The translations under genes were made by a program, and so were the position numbers. From Olleya sp. Bg11-27 (GTDB taxonomy: Bacteria > Bacteroidota > Bacteroidia > Flavobacteriales > Flavobacteriaceae), in the NCBI RefSeq assembly GCF_002831645.1, contig NZ_CP025117.1, positions 1,185,514 to 1,249,513 on the forward strand: a stretch of DNA of 64,000 bases. Direction: 5' to 3'. The number at the start of each line of letters is the position of its first letter. Positions within the stretch are counted from its first letter, which is position 1. This document shows positions 8,859 through 18,200 of this stretch, in pieces. The notes under the pieces were generated by a model. The model made no database searches, was not told the origin of the DNA, and saw only the letters and a list, made by a program, of their open reading frames with translations.

Positions 8859-8880
8859 ATGTTAACTTAATGTTTCCTAA
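8859..8880 (+). promoter_or_regulatory. 11-bp repeat, candidate PhoB box before the porin gene
   Basis: ATGTTAACTTA followed directly by ATGTTTCCTAA, two 11-bp units sharing ATGTT. The same 16 bases (ATGTTAACTTAATGTT) recur before the TonB-dependent receptor at 13777-13792. The site is 44 bp upstream of the porin start codon. Confidence 0.5.
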
Positions 8881-8904
8881 ATATTATTGTTTTATGATTT
8901 TTTT

Positions 8905-8940
8905 AACAAAAAAAGACTGCTTCGGCCAAAAGCAGTCTCA
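8905..8940 (-). terminator. Terminator-like hairpin with no known upstream gene
   Basis: Perfect stem AGACTGCTT/AAGCAGTCT with an 8-base GC-containing loop, followed on the minus strand by seven T. No minus-strand gene lies upstream, so it would end an unannotated short transcript, or act in a long leader of the porin mRNA. Confidence 0.6.
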
Positions 8941-9131
8941 CTAGAAATCATAATAATGTAGTCGACAAAAACTAATAGATTATATGATATACTAATTGTG
9001 TTGTCTTAAGACAGTAACAAATATGGTGATGTAAAGTGATTTTAATATTATGCTAATATTATCTAATTATTAAGGATTTTGATTGCGGATAAATAATCTA
9101 AAAGACTGTATAATAACCGATTAAAAAGTCA

Positions 9132-9187
9132 ATGTTAATTTAATGTTACGTAAATGTTGCATAATTGTTATCTAATCTGTATCTTTG
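9132..9187 (+). promoter_or_regulatory. Four tandem 11-bp repeats plus -7 box, candidate PhoB-activated promoter
   Basis: ATGTTAATTTA, ATGTTACGTAA, ATGTTGCATAA and TTGTTATCTAA start at 9132, 9143, 9154 and 9165, exactly 11 bp apart. They end 4 bp before a perfect Bacteroidetes -7 box, TATCTTTG, at 9180-9187. Repeats that replace the -33 element are the normal layout of a PhoB-activated promoter. The match to PhoB is inferred from spacing and gene context. Confidence 0.65.
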
Positions 9188-9212
9188 AGATATAATGTTA
9201 AAACCCATAATT

Positions 9213-9572
9213 ATGAAGAAATCAATTTTAGTTTCAATTGCTTTTTTATTTACTGTGGTTTCTTTTGCTCAAGACAAAAGAGATTTAAAGCTTAATGAAA
9301 ACACTAATTTAATAGACGTTGTTTATTATCACGACAATGGAGCTGTAAGCCAAACAGGTGCTTATACTACAGATGGTAAATTGCAAGGTGAATGGTTAAG
9401 TTTTGATGCAGAAGGCAAAAAACAAGTTTCAGCAAATTATGATAATGGTAAAAAAGTCGGCAAGTGGTTCTTTTGGAATGATACCACTCTTAAAGAAGTA
9501 GATTATAGTAATAATAAAATTGCTAATGTTAGCGAATGGGAAGTTAAAAACTCAATAGCAACCAGGAATTAG
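9213..9572 (+). CDS. Small secreted MORN-like (YwqK-type) protein
   Basis: 119 aa. I start at the second Met (M-K-K-S-I-L-V-S), which gives a clean signal peptide ending VVSFAQ and lies 26 bp after the -7 box. The mature part has three YwqK/MORN-variant repeats, seen as YYHDNGAVSQTGAY, GKLQGEWLSFDAEGKKQ and NGKKVGKWFFWNDTTLKEVDY. Such repeats form beta-hairpin solenoids; some family members are labelled toxin-antitoxin antitoxins, but nothing here supports that role. The strong 11-bp repeat promoter and the neighbouring phosphate genes suggest a role in the phosphate-starved cell envelope. Its actual function is unknown. Confidence 0.85.
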   Translation: MKKSILVSIAFLFTVVSFAQDKRDLKLNENTNLIDVVYYHDNGAVSQTGAYTTDGKLQGEWLSFDAEGKKQVSANYDNGKKVGKWFFWNDTTLKEVDYSNNKIANVSEWEVKNSIATRN

Positions 9573-9582
9573 ATTATTAAAC

Positions 9583-9618
9583 AAAAAAAAGCCTTGCAAT
9601 TGCAAGGCTTTTTTTTTG
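9583..9618. terminator. Bidirectional intrinsic terminator
   Basis: Perfect stem GCCTTGCAA/TTGCAAGGC with eight A before it and nine T after it. It serves the MORN-like gene on the plus strand and the beta-helix lipoprotein gene on the minus strand. Confidence 0.92.
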
Positions 9619-9629
9619 TTATTTTGGTT

Positions 9630-10799
9630 TTAGTTGATTGTCCAACCTGCTCCCCAAGTAGAGTAGTCGGTACCAGTAGCCGTGCCTTCTGCAGTAAAAA
9701 AGTCAGCATCTGTAAATGATACGGTTGTGTCGTTTTTGACTTTATCTGTTACGTCTACAAAAGTAACTCCTGTTACTTGTAGATCGTCACTTACAACACC
9801 GTTACCAGTATCTAAATCGTCTAAGTCAAAACCTTCACCGTATCCTGTAATCATTATATTACTAAATAGACCTTGTGTTCCAGCTCTTAATCTTACCGCT
9901 TCAGAAGAATTAGCAGATCCTGCTCCAACAATAGTTACATTGTTTACTGTTGGCTTAGAGAATATACCAGTTGCATTACTAAAATCTGTATTGTAACCAT
10001 CTGCTTCAATCGCTTTATCATCAGAAGCTCTGTTTGAGATATATACGTTGTTTAAAGTTCCAGAGAAACCTTCTGTCCAGTCTACAGAATCATCTTCTGC
10101 ATTGATAACTGAAATGTAACTAGCGTTAACTGTACCTCCGAAAAACTCGATACCATCATCTTTTCCAGCGTAAGCTTGAATGTAGTTTACAGACGTTGCA
10201 TTTCCAACGCCGTAAAAAGAAAATCCATTATTTTCAGATTGTCCATCAGCAGCACCACCAGAATACTCTACACGTACATAACTTAAAGAACCAGAATTAT
10301 CATTTGCAGTATTACCACCATAAGGTAAACTAGCAATTTCTGAAGTAGCCGTATTTGTTCCGGTAACAGAATTTATTGGTGCTTTACCTAATAAAATTAG
10401 TCCACCCCAATCTCCAGCAGCAGGACTTGAAGCGTCAGAAGTAAATACTATAGGGCAATCAGCAGTACCATTTGCTATTATTTTAGCACCTTGAGATATT
10501 GCGATGTAAACATCAGCTCCAGAAGATAATGCCTTAATAGTCATACAGGGTGGAATCGTTAATGTTGTACCACTAGTCATAATTAGAGACCCATTAAGTT
10601 TGTATGTATTGTTAGCATCTAAAGTTAAGTCTTCAGTATACGTACCAGATAAGTAAATAGTAGCAGGGTCTGTTGTACCTCCTCCAGAGTTGTTGTTTGT
10701 TACGCTATTGTCGTTTATTACAATATCAGACGTGTCGTCTGTAGAGCATGAGAATACCATAGATACTAATGCTAAGCCTAAAATTATTTGTTTTTTCAT
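9630..10799 (-). CDS. Beta-helix surface lipoprotein of the phosphate cluster
   Basis: 389 aa. The signal sequence ends in a lipobox (LVSMVFSC, Cys18), followed by an Asp/Ser/Asn/Gly-rich flexible stretch that suggests surface export. The remaining part consists of short beta-strand repeats rich in Gly, Asn, Thr and Asp (for instance YAGKDDGIEFFGGTV and NAEDDSVDWTEGF), consistent with a right-handed parallel beta-helix, with many acidic turns that could bind Ca2+. It follows the TonB-dependent receptor by only 43 bp on the same strand, so the two likely form a receptor plus surface-lipoprotein pair, loosely like SusC/SusD but not homologous to SusD. Similar proteins are often left as hypothetical in Flavobacteria. 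Binding of a phosphate-containing ligand is an inference from context. Confidence 0.82.
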   Translation of the reverse strand: MKKQIILGLALVSMVFSCSTDDTSDIVINDNSVTNNNSGGGTTDPATIYLSGTYTEDLTLDANNTYKLNGSLIMTSGTTLTIPPCMTIKALSSGADVYIAISQGAKIIANGTADCPIVFTSDASSPAAGDWGGLILLGKAPINSVTGTNTATSEIASLPYGGNTANDNSGSLSYVRVEYSGGAADGQSENNGFSFYGVGNATSVNYIQAYAGKDDGIEFFGGTVNASYISVINAEDDSVDWTEGFSGTLNNVYISNRASDDKAIEADGYNTDFSNATGIFSKPTVNNVTIVGAGSANSSEAVRLRAGTQGLFSNIMITGYGEGFDLDDLDTGNGVVSDDLQVTGVTFVDVTDKVKNDTTVSFTDADFFTAEGTATGTDYSTWGAGWTIN

Positions 10800-10842
10800 T
10801 GTTTTTTTGTTTTAGTTGTATTTTTTAATTTTGTTTAGTTTA

Positions 10843-13647
10843 TTAAAATTTATATTTAAGTTGTAATCCTATATTTAATCCTCTTTTATAATCTGTTACT
10901 CCTTTTCCGTTAGCTGAGACAACTAAAACATCTCCTTGATTTTGATCTTCTCTTACGTATTGTATTGCTGGGTTTAGTAAGTTTTTAGCACTAAGGTTGA
11001 TTTCAAAATTATCGCTGATAGTGTTTTTCCAGATGAAGTCTAATGTTGGGACGCTTTTTTCAACAATGTTTCCAAGGTCTCCAGAACCTAAAGCGTCGAT
11101 TCTATCAGAAAAATATGAAAACACTAAGTTGGCAACAGGTTTGTAGTTCTCAAAAACTGGAGAGTAGCTGATATCTGCATTTAAAATAAATGGAGAGGCA
11201 CCTTGTAGTTCGTCTTCTGTTTTATTAAAAGCCAGATCAAAAGTTCCATCTATAGTTGTATATAAATCTTGTTGTGTGTGCATGTAAGTCGCATTAACAC
11301 CAAAAGATAGATTAGTATTGTCATTGTCATCTATTAAAATATTTTTTCTTAATTCGACTTCGACACCATACACTGTTGCTTTGTCACCTGTTCTTACATA
11401 GCGTTGTGTTCCTGTCGCATCTCCTACAACGACTAAGTTAATTGGGTCTTCAATCTGTTTTGTAAATGCACCTAGCGAAAAGACTTCACTTCTGCTAAAA
11501 AACCATTCGTACTTTAAGTCTAAATTCAAAACATTAGAATAACCAAGCACATCAGGATTCCCTCCAATACGTGTGGATACATCTTCGTATACAAATGGTG
11601 CTATTTCTTTAAACTCAGGAGTCGAAACCGTTTTACTTGCTGAGAATCTAAGATTTTGATCTTCGGTTAAGCTGTATTTGATGTTAATGCTTGGTAGTAC
11701 AAATGTCTCTTTAGATATTTTAGAGTCTTCTCCGTTATTACCTAAGTTAATAACATTGTAATCTATACTTTGTTCAAAGCTTTCTAATCTTACACCTGGT
11801 ACAAATAGCCATTTTTCTCCAGCTTTAATTTCTGCGTCAACATAGCCTGCGTAAATATTTAACGCTCCGTTATAGGTGTTTTCATTAAGTCCAGGTCTGT
11901 TGGTGTTAGATAATGTAGGATATGGTTTTAAAACTTTGATTTCATATAATCCAGAATCACCAGTATTTAAATTTAAGTTGCTTAAGTTAAATACTGAGTC
12001 GAAGTTATTGACATCTGTAATTTGATAACCATTTTCCACGATATCGTAACCATATCTAACATTACTAAATTGTCTTGTTTTATTACGACCATTATATCCA
12101 AAGTTTAATTTTAGATTATCATTAACTGCATAAGCTAGATTTACACGTCCATTGTATTCGTCATCCTCAATTTTTTGGAAGTAGCGTTGGTTATCAAAAA
12201 CCACATTACTGTAAAATGTTGGATTTGTTGTTGGGTCATTATCTAGGGCGTAATCATAATTTTCTACACTAAAACGTTTTCTGTCTGGTTGGTCAGAAAA
12301 TACTTTGTTGTAACCAAACCCCCAGTCTAACTCAAAATCGCCAGATTTGTGGTTTCCTATTAATTGGTTTACAAATATTTTTGTTTGGTCAAACTGTATG
12401 TTTTGTTGGTAAAATCCTTTGTCAGTATTAAGAATAGCATCTCTGTTTCTACCGTTTCCGTCTGTACCAAAATAACCGACTTCGTCTGAAGAGCTGTTAA
12501 TGAATATAGAGTTAAAACTTAAGCGGTTGTCACTATTTATCTTATAGTTTAAGTTGGCCATAGCAGTTGTGGTTGTAGAGTACTCATATTCTTCTGCTGC
12601 TTCAAAAGCTTTTTTCTCTACAGTCGAAAAATCTACAGATTTACCTTCTCTATATTCGTAATTATTTTCAAAACCTCCAGTTAAAAAGAAACTTAATCTT
12701 GATCCATTTTCAAAATTGAAAGAACTACCTCCTGAGGCACCGTAAGATACATTAATAGGAGTGTCTACATTTACGGGATCTACGCCATGTGATAAAACGA
12801 TAGCAAAAGGATTGTGCTCTCCTCTTCCATAAAATCCGAAGTAACCAGTACCTTCGCTTCTGACAAAATTTTTGTCAATAGCGTTAGTGTTTATGCCTGT
12901 GCCTGAAAAAGCCTCTGCAAAAGATCTGCCTTTATGCTCTTTTGAGGTTATATCAACATTACCTGCAGCGAAATCTCCATAAAATTGAGAAGCGTAAGCT
13001 TTGCTTATTGATACATTTTGAATAACGTCTGACGAAAATAAATTTAAATCAATATTCTTTTTGTTAACATCGTTAGATGGTAATGATAGACCATTCATGG
13101 TAGTGTTTAAGTATCTGTCACCAAGACCACGGACATATACATTACTAGAACCTTCTTGTTTAGAGACCCCAGATATTTTTGCAACCGCACCAGCAGCATC
13201 GCTGACCCCTTTTCTTGATAACTCTTCAGCTCCGATGATTTGTTTGATTTCTACTGCTTTTTTTTGTTCTAATAAAAGCGCCGTTTCACTTTCTCGTTTT
13301 GTTGTTACAGTTTCAAGTATAACTTCGTCTAAAGCAGCAGCACTTGCACTCATAACAACATTAATTTCTGTGACTTGGCCTGCTTGCACAGTTGCAGAGA
13401 TCGTTTGTGTTTCGTAACCAACAAAACTAAACTCGACATTATACGTTCCTGGATTTAGGTCTGAGAATGTATATTGACCAGCATTGTCGGATGTTGTGCC
13501 TTTAGTGGTTCCTTTTAGTAATATGTTAGCATAAGCTAAAGATTCGTTGTTAAACTCCTTGTCTGTTAGAGTTCCAGAGATAGATCCTGTTTGAGCGAAA
13601 GTAATTGCGCTGAATAGAGTAAAAAATAGGTATGTAAGTTTTTTCAT
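10843..13647 (-). CDS. TonB-dependent outer-membrane receptor with N-terminal carboxypeptidase-like domain
   Basis: 934 aa from the chosen start. The longer in-frame start lacks a signal-like N-terminus, whereas M-K-K-L-T-Y-L-F-F begins a standard signal peptide ending AITFAQ. Next come a carboxypeptidase-regulatory-like beta-sandwich (about residues 20-105), a plug domain (about 120-235, with VYVRGLGDRYLNTTMNG) and a long 22-strand barrel ending in QLKYKF with a terminal Phe. It imports a substrate through the outer membrane using TonB energy. The substrate is not readable, but the candidate PhoB site upstream, the downstream beta-helix lipoprotein and the adjacent phosphate porin point to a phosphorus compound. 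Confidence 0.92.
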   Translation of the reverse strand: MKKLTYLFFTLFSAITFAQTGSISGTLTDKEFNNESLAYANILLKGTTKGTTSDNAGQYTFSDLNPGTYNVEFSFVGYETQTISATVQAGQVTEINVVMSASAAALDEVILETVTTKRESETALLLEQKKAVEIKQIIGAEELSRKGVSDAAGAVAKISGVSKQEGSSNVYVRGLGDRYLNTTMNGLSLPSNDVNKKNIDLNLFSSDVIQNVSISKAYASQFYGDFAAGNVDITSKEHKGRSFAEAFSGTGINTNAIDKNFVRSEGTGYFGFYGRGEHNPFAIVLSHGVDPVNVDTPINVSYGASGGSSFNFENGSRLSFFLTGGFENNYEYREGKSVDFSTVEKKAFEAAEEYEYSTTTTAMANLNYKINSDNRLSFNSIFINSSSDEVGYFGTDGNGRNRDAILNTDKGFYQQNIQFDQTKIFVNQLIGNHKSGDFELDWGFGYNKVFSDQPDRKRFSVENYDYALDNDPTTNPTFYSNVVFDNQRYFQKIEDDEYNGRVNLAYAVNDNLKLNFGYNGRNKTRQFSNVRYGYDIVENGYQITDVNNFDSVFNLSNLNLNTGDSGLYEIKVLKPYPTLSNTNRPGLNENTYNGALNIYAGYVDAEIKAGEKWLFVPGVRLESFEQSIDYNVINLGNNGEDSKISKETFVLPSINIKYSLTEDQNLRFSASKTVSTPEFKEIAPFVYEDVSTRIGGNPDVLGYSNVLNLDLKYEWFFSRSEVFSLGAFTKQIEDPINLVVVGDATGTQRYVRTGDKATVYGVEVELRKNILIDDNDNTNLSFGVNATYMHTQQDLYTTIDGTFDLAFNKTEDELQGASPFILNADISYSPVFENYKPVANLVFSYFSDRIDALGSGDLGNIVEKSVPTLDFIWKNTISDNFEINLSAKNLLNPAIQYVREDQNQGDVLVVSANGKGVTDYKRGLNIGLQLKYKF

Positions 13648-13770
13648 TTTGACTATTAAAATTCTTGATGCAAAGAAACCTCCATATTGTAAAGTCAAGG
13701 TTAACTAGAGATTAATAGTTGGTGACTAAAAAGTTAGCTAAAGGTTATCGGATAAGTTTGATTATTGTGT

Positions 13771-13792
13771 TGGCTAAACATTAAGTTAACAT
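13771..13792 (-). promoter_or_regulatory. 11-bp repeat, candidate PhoB box before the TonB-dependent receptor
   Basis: On the receptor's coding strand: ATGTTAACTTA followed by ATGTTTAGCCA, about 125 bp upstream of the start codon. Its first 16 bases are identical to the porin site at 8859-8874. It also lies upstream of the divergent dgt gene. Confidence 0.5.
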
Positions 13793-13849
13793 TAGCAATT
13801 GCTTTTGGTTATCTTACAAATAGTTATCTTGCATTTCAAAATTTTGATT

Positions 13850-15193
13850 ATGAATTGGGAACAGTTACTCTCTTTAAAGCGCTTTGGCGATACTAATAAA
13901 AGATTAAGAAAAGAAGAAGATGAAACACGTTTAGGGTTTGAAGTTGATTATGATCGTGTTATCTTTTCTTCGGAGTTTAGAAGTCTACAGGACAAAACAC
14001 AAGTAATACCATTATCTAATACCGATTTTGTACATACTAGATTAACACACAGTTTAGAGGTTAGTGTTGTTGGACGCTCTTTAGGGAGAAAAGTAGGTCA
14101 GAAGATTTTAGAAAAGCACCCACATCTTCAAAATATTCATGGTTATTTACCAAATGACTTTGGTGCTATTGTTGCATCTGCTGCTTTAGCACATGATATT
14201 GGTAATCCTCCTTTTGGACATTCTGGTGAAAAAGCTATTGGCGAATTTTTTATTTCAGGAGAGGGACAGCATTATAAAGAGCAGTTAACGGATAAGGAAT
14301 ATCAGGATCTTTGCGATTTTGAAGGTAATGCCAATGGTTTTAAAATTGCGACACAGAGCAGAGCTGGGCGTGAAGGAGGTCTTAGATTGACGTATGCAAC
14401 ATTAGGTGCTTTTACAAAGTACCCTAAAGAGTCTTTGCCTAAAAAACCAACAAAGCATATAGCAGATAAGAAATATGGTTTTTTTCAAACAGAAAAAGAG
14501 GCGTTTAAAGATGTGGCTGAAGAATTAGGTTTGGTTAAGCGAGGTAGTGAAGACGATTTTAGTTTTTCTCGTCATCCATTAGCTTTTTTAGTTGAAGCAG
14601 CGGATGATATATGTTATACTATAATAGATTTTGAAGACGGAATTAATTTAGGATTGATTCAAGAAGAATATGCCTTAGAGTATCTTATTAATTTAGTTAG
14701 ACATTCAATTAATACTGAAAAATATCATAAACTTACTAATACCAAAGACAGAGTAAGTTATTTGAGGGCTTTAGCAATTAATACGTTAATTAATGAAGCG
14801 GTATCTATTTTTATGGATAATGAAGAGTTAATTTTAAATGGTGAGTTTAGTATCGGTCTTTTGGATAAGAGTAAATATGAAGCTCAAATTAATGATATTA
14901 TTAAATTAAGTATTGATAAGGTATATCAGTCTAAAGATGTTGTAGATAAAGAAATTGCAGGATACCAAATTTTAAACACATTATTACAGACGTATAGTAA
15001 GGCAGTGAATAACAATTATACAGGTAAGGTTTCGAACTACGATAAGTTAATATTAAAGGGGTTACCTTCAACTTCAGACTTTAAAACGGATAGATTATAT
15101 GTTAGGTTACTTAATGTTTGTCATTTTGTGTCACTGATGAGTGATAGTCAGGCTATTATCGAATATAAGAAAATTAAAGGGTTTAGTTTATGA
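13850..15193 (+). CDS. dgt: Deoxyguanosinetriphosphate triphosphohydrolase
   Basis: 447 aa cytoplasmic HD-domain enzyme that hydrolyses dGTP to deoxyguanosine and triphosphate, adjusting dNTP pools. I chose the start at M-N-W-E-Q-L-L-S-L because the upstream extension is hydrophobic and non-conserved. Metal ligands are visible: H67 (HTRLTHSLEV), H115-D116 (AHDIGNPPFGH) and a later Asp in LVEAADDICY. The N-terminal substrate-binding stretch SSEFRSLQDKTQV is typical of the family. The length is normal for Bacteroidetes dGTPases. It is divergent from the TonB-dependent receptor and monocistronic. A weak promoter (TTTG at 13804, TATCTTG near 13823) lies just upstream. Confidence 0.93.
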   Translation: MNWEQLLSLKRFGDTNKRLRKEEDETRLGFEVDYDRVIFSSEFRSLQDKTQVIPLSNTDFVHTRLTHSLEVSVVGRSLGRKVGQKILEKHPHLQNIHGYLPNDFGAIVASAALAHDIGNPPFGHSGEKAIGEFFISGEGQHYKEQLTDKEYQDLCDFEGNANGFKIATQSRAGREGGLRLTYATLGAFTKYPKESLPKKPTKHIADKKYGFFQTEKEAFKDVAEELGLVKRGSEDDFSFSRHPLAFLVEAADDICYTIIDFEDGINLGLIQEEYALEYLINLVRHSINTEKYHKLTNTKDRVSYLRALAINTLINEAVSIFMDNEELILNGEFSIGLLDKSKYEAQINDIIKLSIDKVYQSKDVVDKEIAGYQILNTLLQTYSKAVNNNYTGKVSNYDKLILKGLPSTSDFKTDRLYVRLLNVCHFVSLMSDSQAIIEYKKIKGFSL

Positions 15194-15284
15194 TAGTTTT
15201 ATAGCTGTATAAATGAATTTTTAACAATAAAACTCTTAAAATTGTATTAAAAACCACTATTTTTAATGTCTTAAAAAACATTAA

Positions 15285-18200
15285 ATGAAAAAGAAAATTA
15301 CTATCCTAACGTTATGCGTTTTAGGTTGTGTTGCTTTATTTACTTTATCTGGGATAGATGATGTTGAAATAATAGAGCAGACAGAGACTAGAAACATACA
15401 CAAACAGAACCTAGAAAGCAGTCCGTTTAAAGACGTTCTTAAATTAAGTAAGCCCGAAAGAAGAGCAGCAGGTCTTACGCCTAATAAGTATTACGAACAA
15501 GAGTGGGAGTTGACAATGAATCCTATTTTAGGAAGGCCAACTGCAGAAAATTTAAAACAAATTAAGGCTGACCAACAATTAAAGAGGCAAGCTTTCTTAG
15601 CATCAGGTAGAGTGCCTGGTGATGGTATTGATACCGATTGGTTGGAAAGAGGTCCTAATAATGTAGGAGGAAGGACAAGAGCGATAATGTTTGATCCCAA
15701 TGACACAACTAATGAAACACTTTTTGCTGGGGGAGTTAGTGGAGGTTTATGGAAAAATACAAATATTTCAAATGAAGATTCAAGTTGGATTAGAGTTGAT
15801 ATTGATGGAAATTTAGCTGTTAGTTGTATTACTTATGATCCAAATAATACAAATGTATTTTATTTAGGTACGGGAGAGTCGTATGTTTCGGGAGACGTCA
15901 ACGGTGATGGTGTATGGAAGTCGGAAGATGCTGGTGTTTCTTGGACTAAAGTGTTTGGAGGTATATCTGGTCCAACAACTTTTGAATCTGCATCAAACAT
16001 TACAATAAATTCACCTGCTAGTATCGCAGGAGATTTCTTGTCCTATCCAACAGTAGCTTTTGGGACAGAGACATTAGTAGTATTAACTGCAGACTTAATT
16101 TTAGCGAATGATACTTCTCTTGCTGATCCAGTTTTAGGATGTACGACCTTTGGAGGAGATGCTACAGGTAAGATAGCTGTAATAAGAAGGGGGGATTGTA
16201 ACTTTGATGATAAAGTGAGATTTGCAGAAGATGCTGGAGCAATCGGTGTAATAATGATGAATAATGTTGCTGGTACACCAATTCCAATGGGTGGAGATGA
16301 TGCAACAATTACAATACCATCCGTAATGATTTCTAAAGAGGATGGTGATTTACTTGAGGCTGCAATTTTATCAGGAGTAACTAATGGGGCTTTAAACCCA
16401 TCTACAGATACTTTTACAGGTAATTTAGTGCCAGGGATTCAATTTGTAAATGATATAAAAGTAAGAGATAATGCAGGAGTTTCAGAGGTGTTTGTAGCGG
16501 CAGGAGATAGTTTTTACAGTGCAGCAAATGCAACAACTTATTTAACAGGGCCTGAATTTGGATTGTATAAATCTACTGATGAGGGAGTTAGTTGGAGTGA
16601 ATTGAGTTTGCCATTAACAGTAGATGGTAATAAACACTGTCCTAATGATATTGAAATTGGAGCCGATAATAAGCTATGGGTATCCACAACTAATAGTACT
16701 ATTTTTGGTGATGGAGGAGGAGAGGTCTTAAGTTCTATGGATGGTAGTACTTTTACTATGAGCCATACGGTTACTGATGCTTCAAGAACTCAAATCGCTG
16801 TTTCTCAATCGGACCCAAGTATTCTTTATATATTAGCTCAGGGTAGTGGTACTGATCCTGTTATCATGGAAAAGACTATTGATGGTTTTGTAACTACGAC
16901 TTCAATGAGTCTTCCTAATGATGTCGATACGGGTATCGATGCTAATGATTTTACAAGAGGTCAAGCTTATTACGATTTAATGCTAGAAGTTGATCCTAAT
17001 AATGATCAAATCATTTATGCTGGGGGTATTGATTTATTTAAATCTTCAGATGCAGGGGATGCTTGGGACCAGATATCTAAATGGTCTAACAATAATATTC
17101 TTTCAGGATTAAATAAACCACTCGTACATGCTGATCAACACGCAATGACTTTTGCGAATGGGTCATCAACAATAATGGCATTTGGTAATGATGGAGGTGT
17201 GTACTATTCCGGTAATGATGGTGTTGCTATAGGTAGTAGAAATAAGGATTTTAATACTTCGCAATTTTACTCGGTTGGTGTAGCACCAACAACTGCCTTT
17301 GCTGGGGATTATTTTGCAGGTGGACTGCAGGATAATGGAACACAATTATTTGAAGACGCTAATACAACTCAGGCCGATGCTTCACAGGAAGCTTATGGAG
17401 GAGATGGTGCATATACCTTTTTTGATCAAGATGGTACAGATCAATATTTTGTAAGAAACTATGTTTATAATTCAGGAGTAAATGTATATAACTTTGCAAC
17501 AAATACAAACGTGGTTATTAATAATGAAACGGAGTCTAATGGCGCTTTTATTAATCCACAAGCGCTAGATTCGAACTTAGATATTTTGTATTCTAATTAT
17601 TCGTCAGGTGCAAACAGTATCATTAGACGATATTCTGGGATTAAATCTTCTTCAACTTTAGAAGAAACAGACATAACGGATCCAGAAATGGATTCTACAC
17701 CTACAGCATTTACAGTTTCGCCTTATACAACGACAACTTCCACTCTTTTAGTCGGGACAATTTTAGGGGACATATTTCTTGTAGAAAATGCAGATGGAGC
17801 AACACCAACGTTTACGGAGTTGGATTTGAGTAATGTTATCGTAGGTAGTGTTTCTGATTTAGAATTTGGTACATCAGAGGATGAGATATTTTTAACTATT
17901 CACAATTATGGTGTTCAAAGTATTTGGTATACTAATGATGGAGGTGCTGTTTGGCAAGAAAAAGAAGGTGATTTACCTGATATGCCAGTCAAAACTATTT
18001 TACAAAACCCATTAAATACAAATGAAGTTATTATAGGGACAGATTTAGGTGTTTGGTCTACTAATAATTTTGCAGATGCTAGTCCAAACTGGAATCAAGC
18101 TTTTAATGGAATGACAAATGTTAAAGTAACAGATTTAGATTTACGAGATGATAATATGGTGTTTGCAGCAACTTATGGTCGCGGTATTTTCTCTGGTGAG

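Larger units (their letters stand above)
8816..9131. other. Structured intergenic region with nested inverted repeats
   Basis: No gene in this 316-bp part of the divergent spacer. It holds a perfect 15-bp inverted repeat (TATTAGTTTTTGTCG at 8825-8839 and its complement at 8963-8977), a nested 9-bp pair (TTATGATTT at 8892-8900 and AAATCATAA at 8945-8953), and a central terminator-like hairpin. A Pho-like repeat at 8859-8880 lies inside the left half. From 8978 to 9131 I see only A+T-rich sequence. A short minus-strand RNA ending at the hairpin is possible. Confidence 0.6.

Noticed and set aside
9213-9572. Antitoxin of a toxin-antitoxin pair (YwqK label)
   Set aside because: The MORN-like repeats are shared with that label, but the protein has a signal peptide, no toxin gene is next to it, and its promoter points to phosphate control.
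15262-15285. Inverted repeat TTTAATGT/ACATTAAA at the start of the T9SS protein gene
   Set aside because: It is short and A+T only, expected by chance here, although it touches the start codon.
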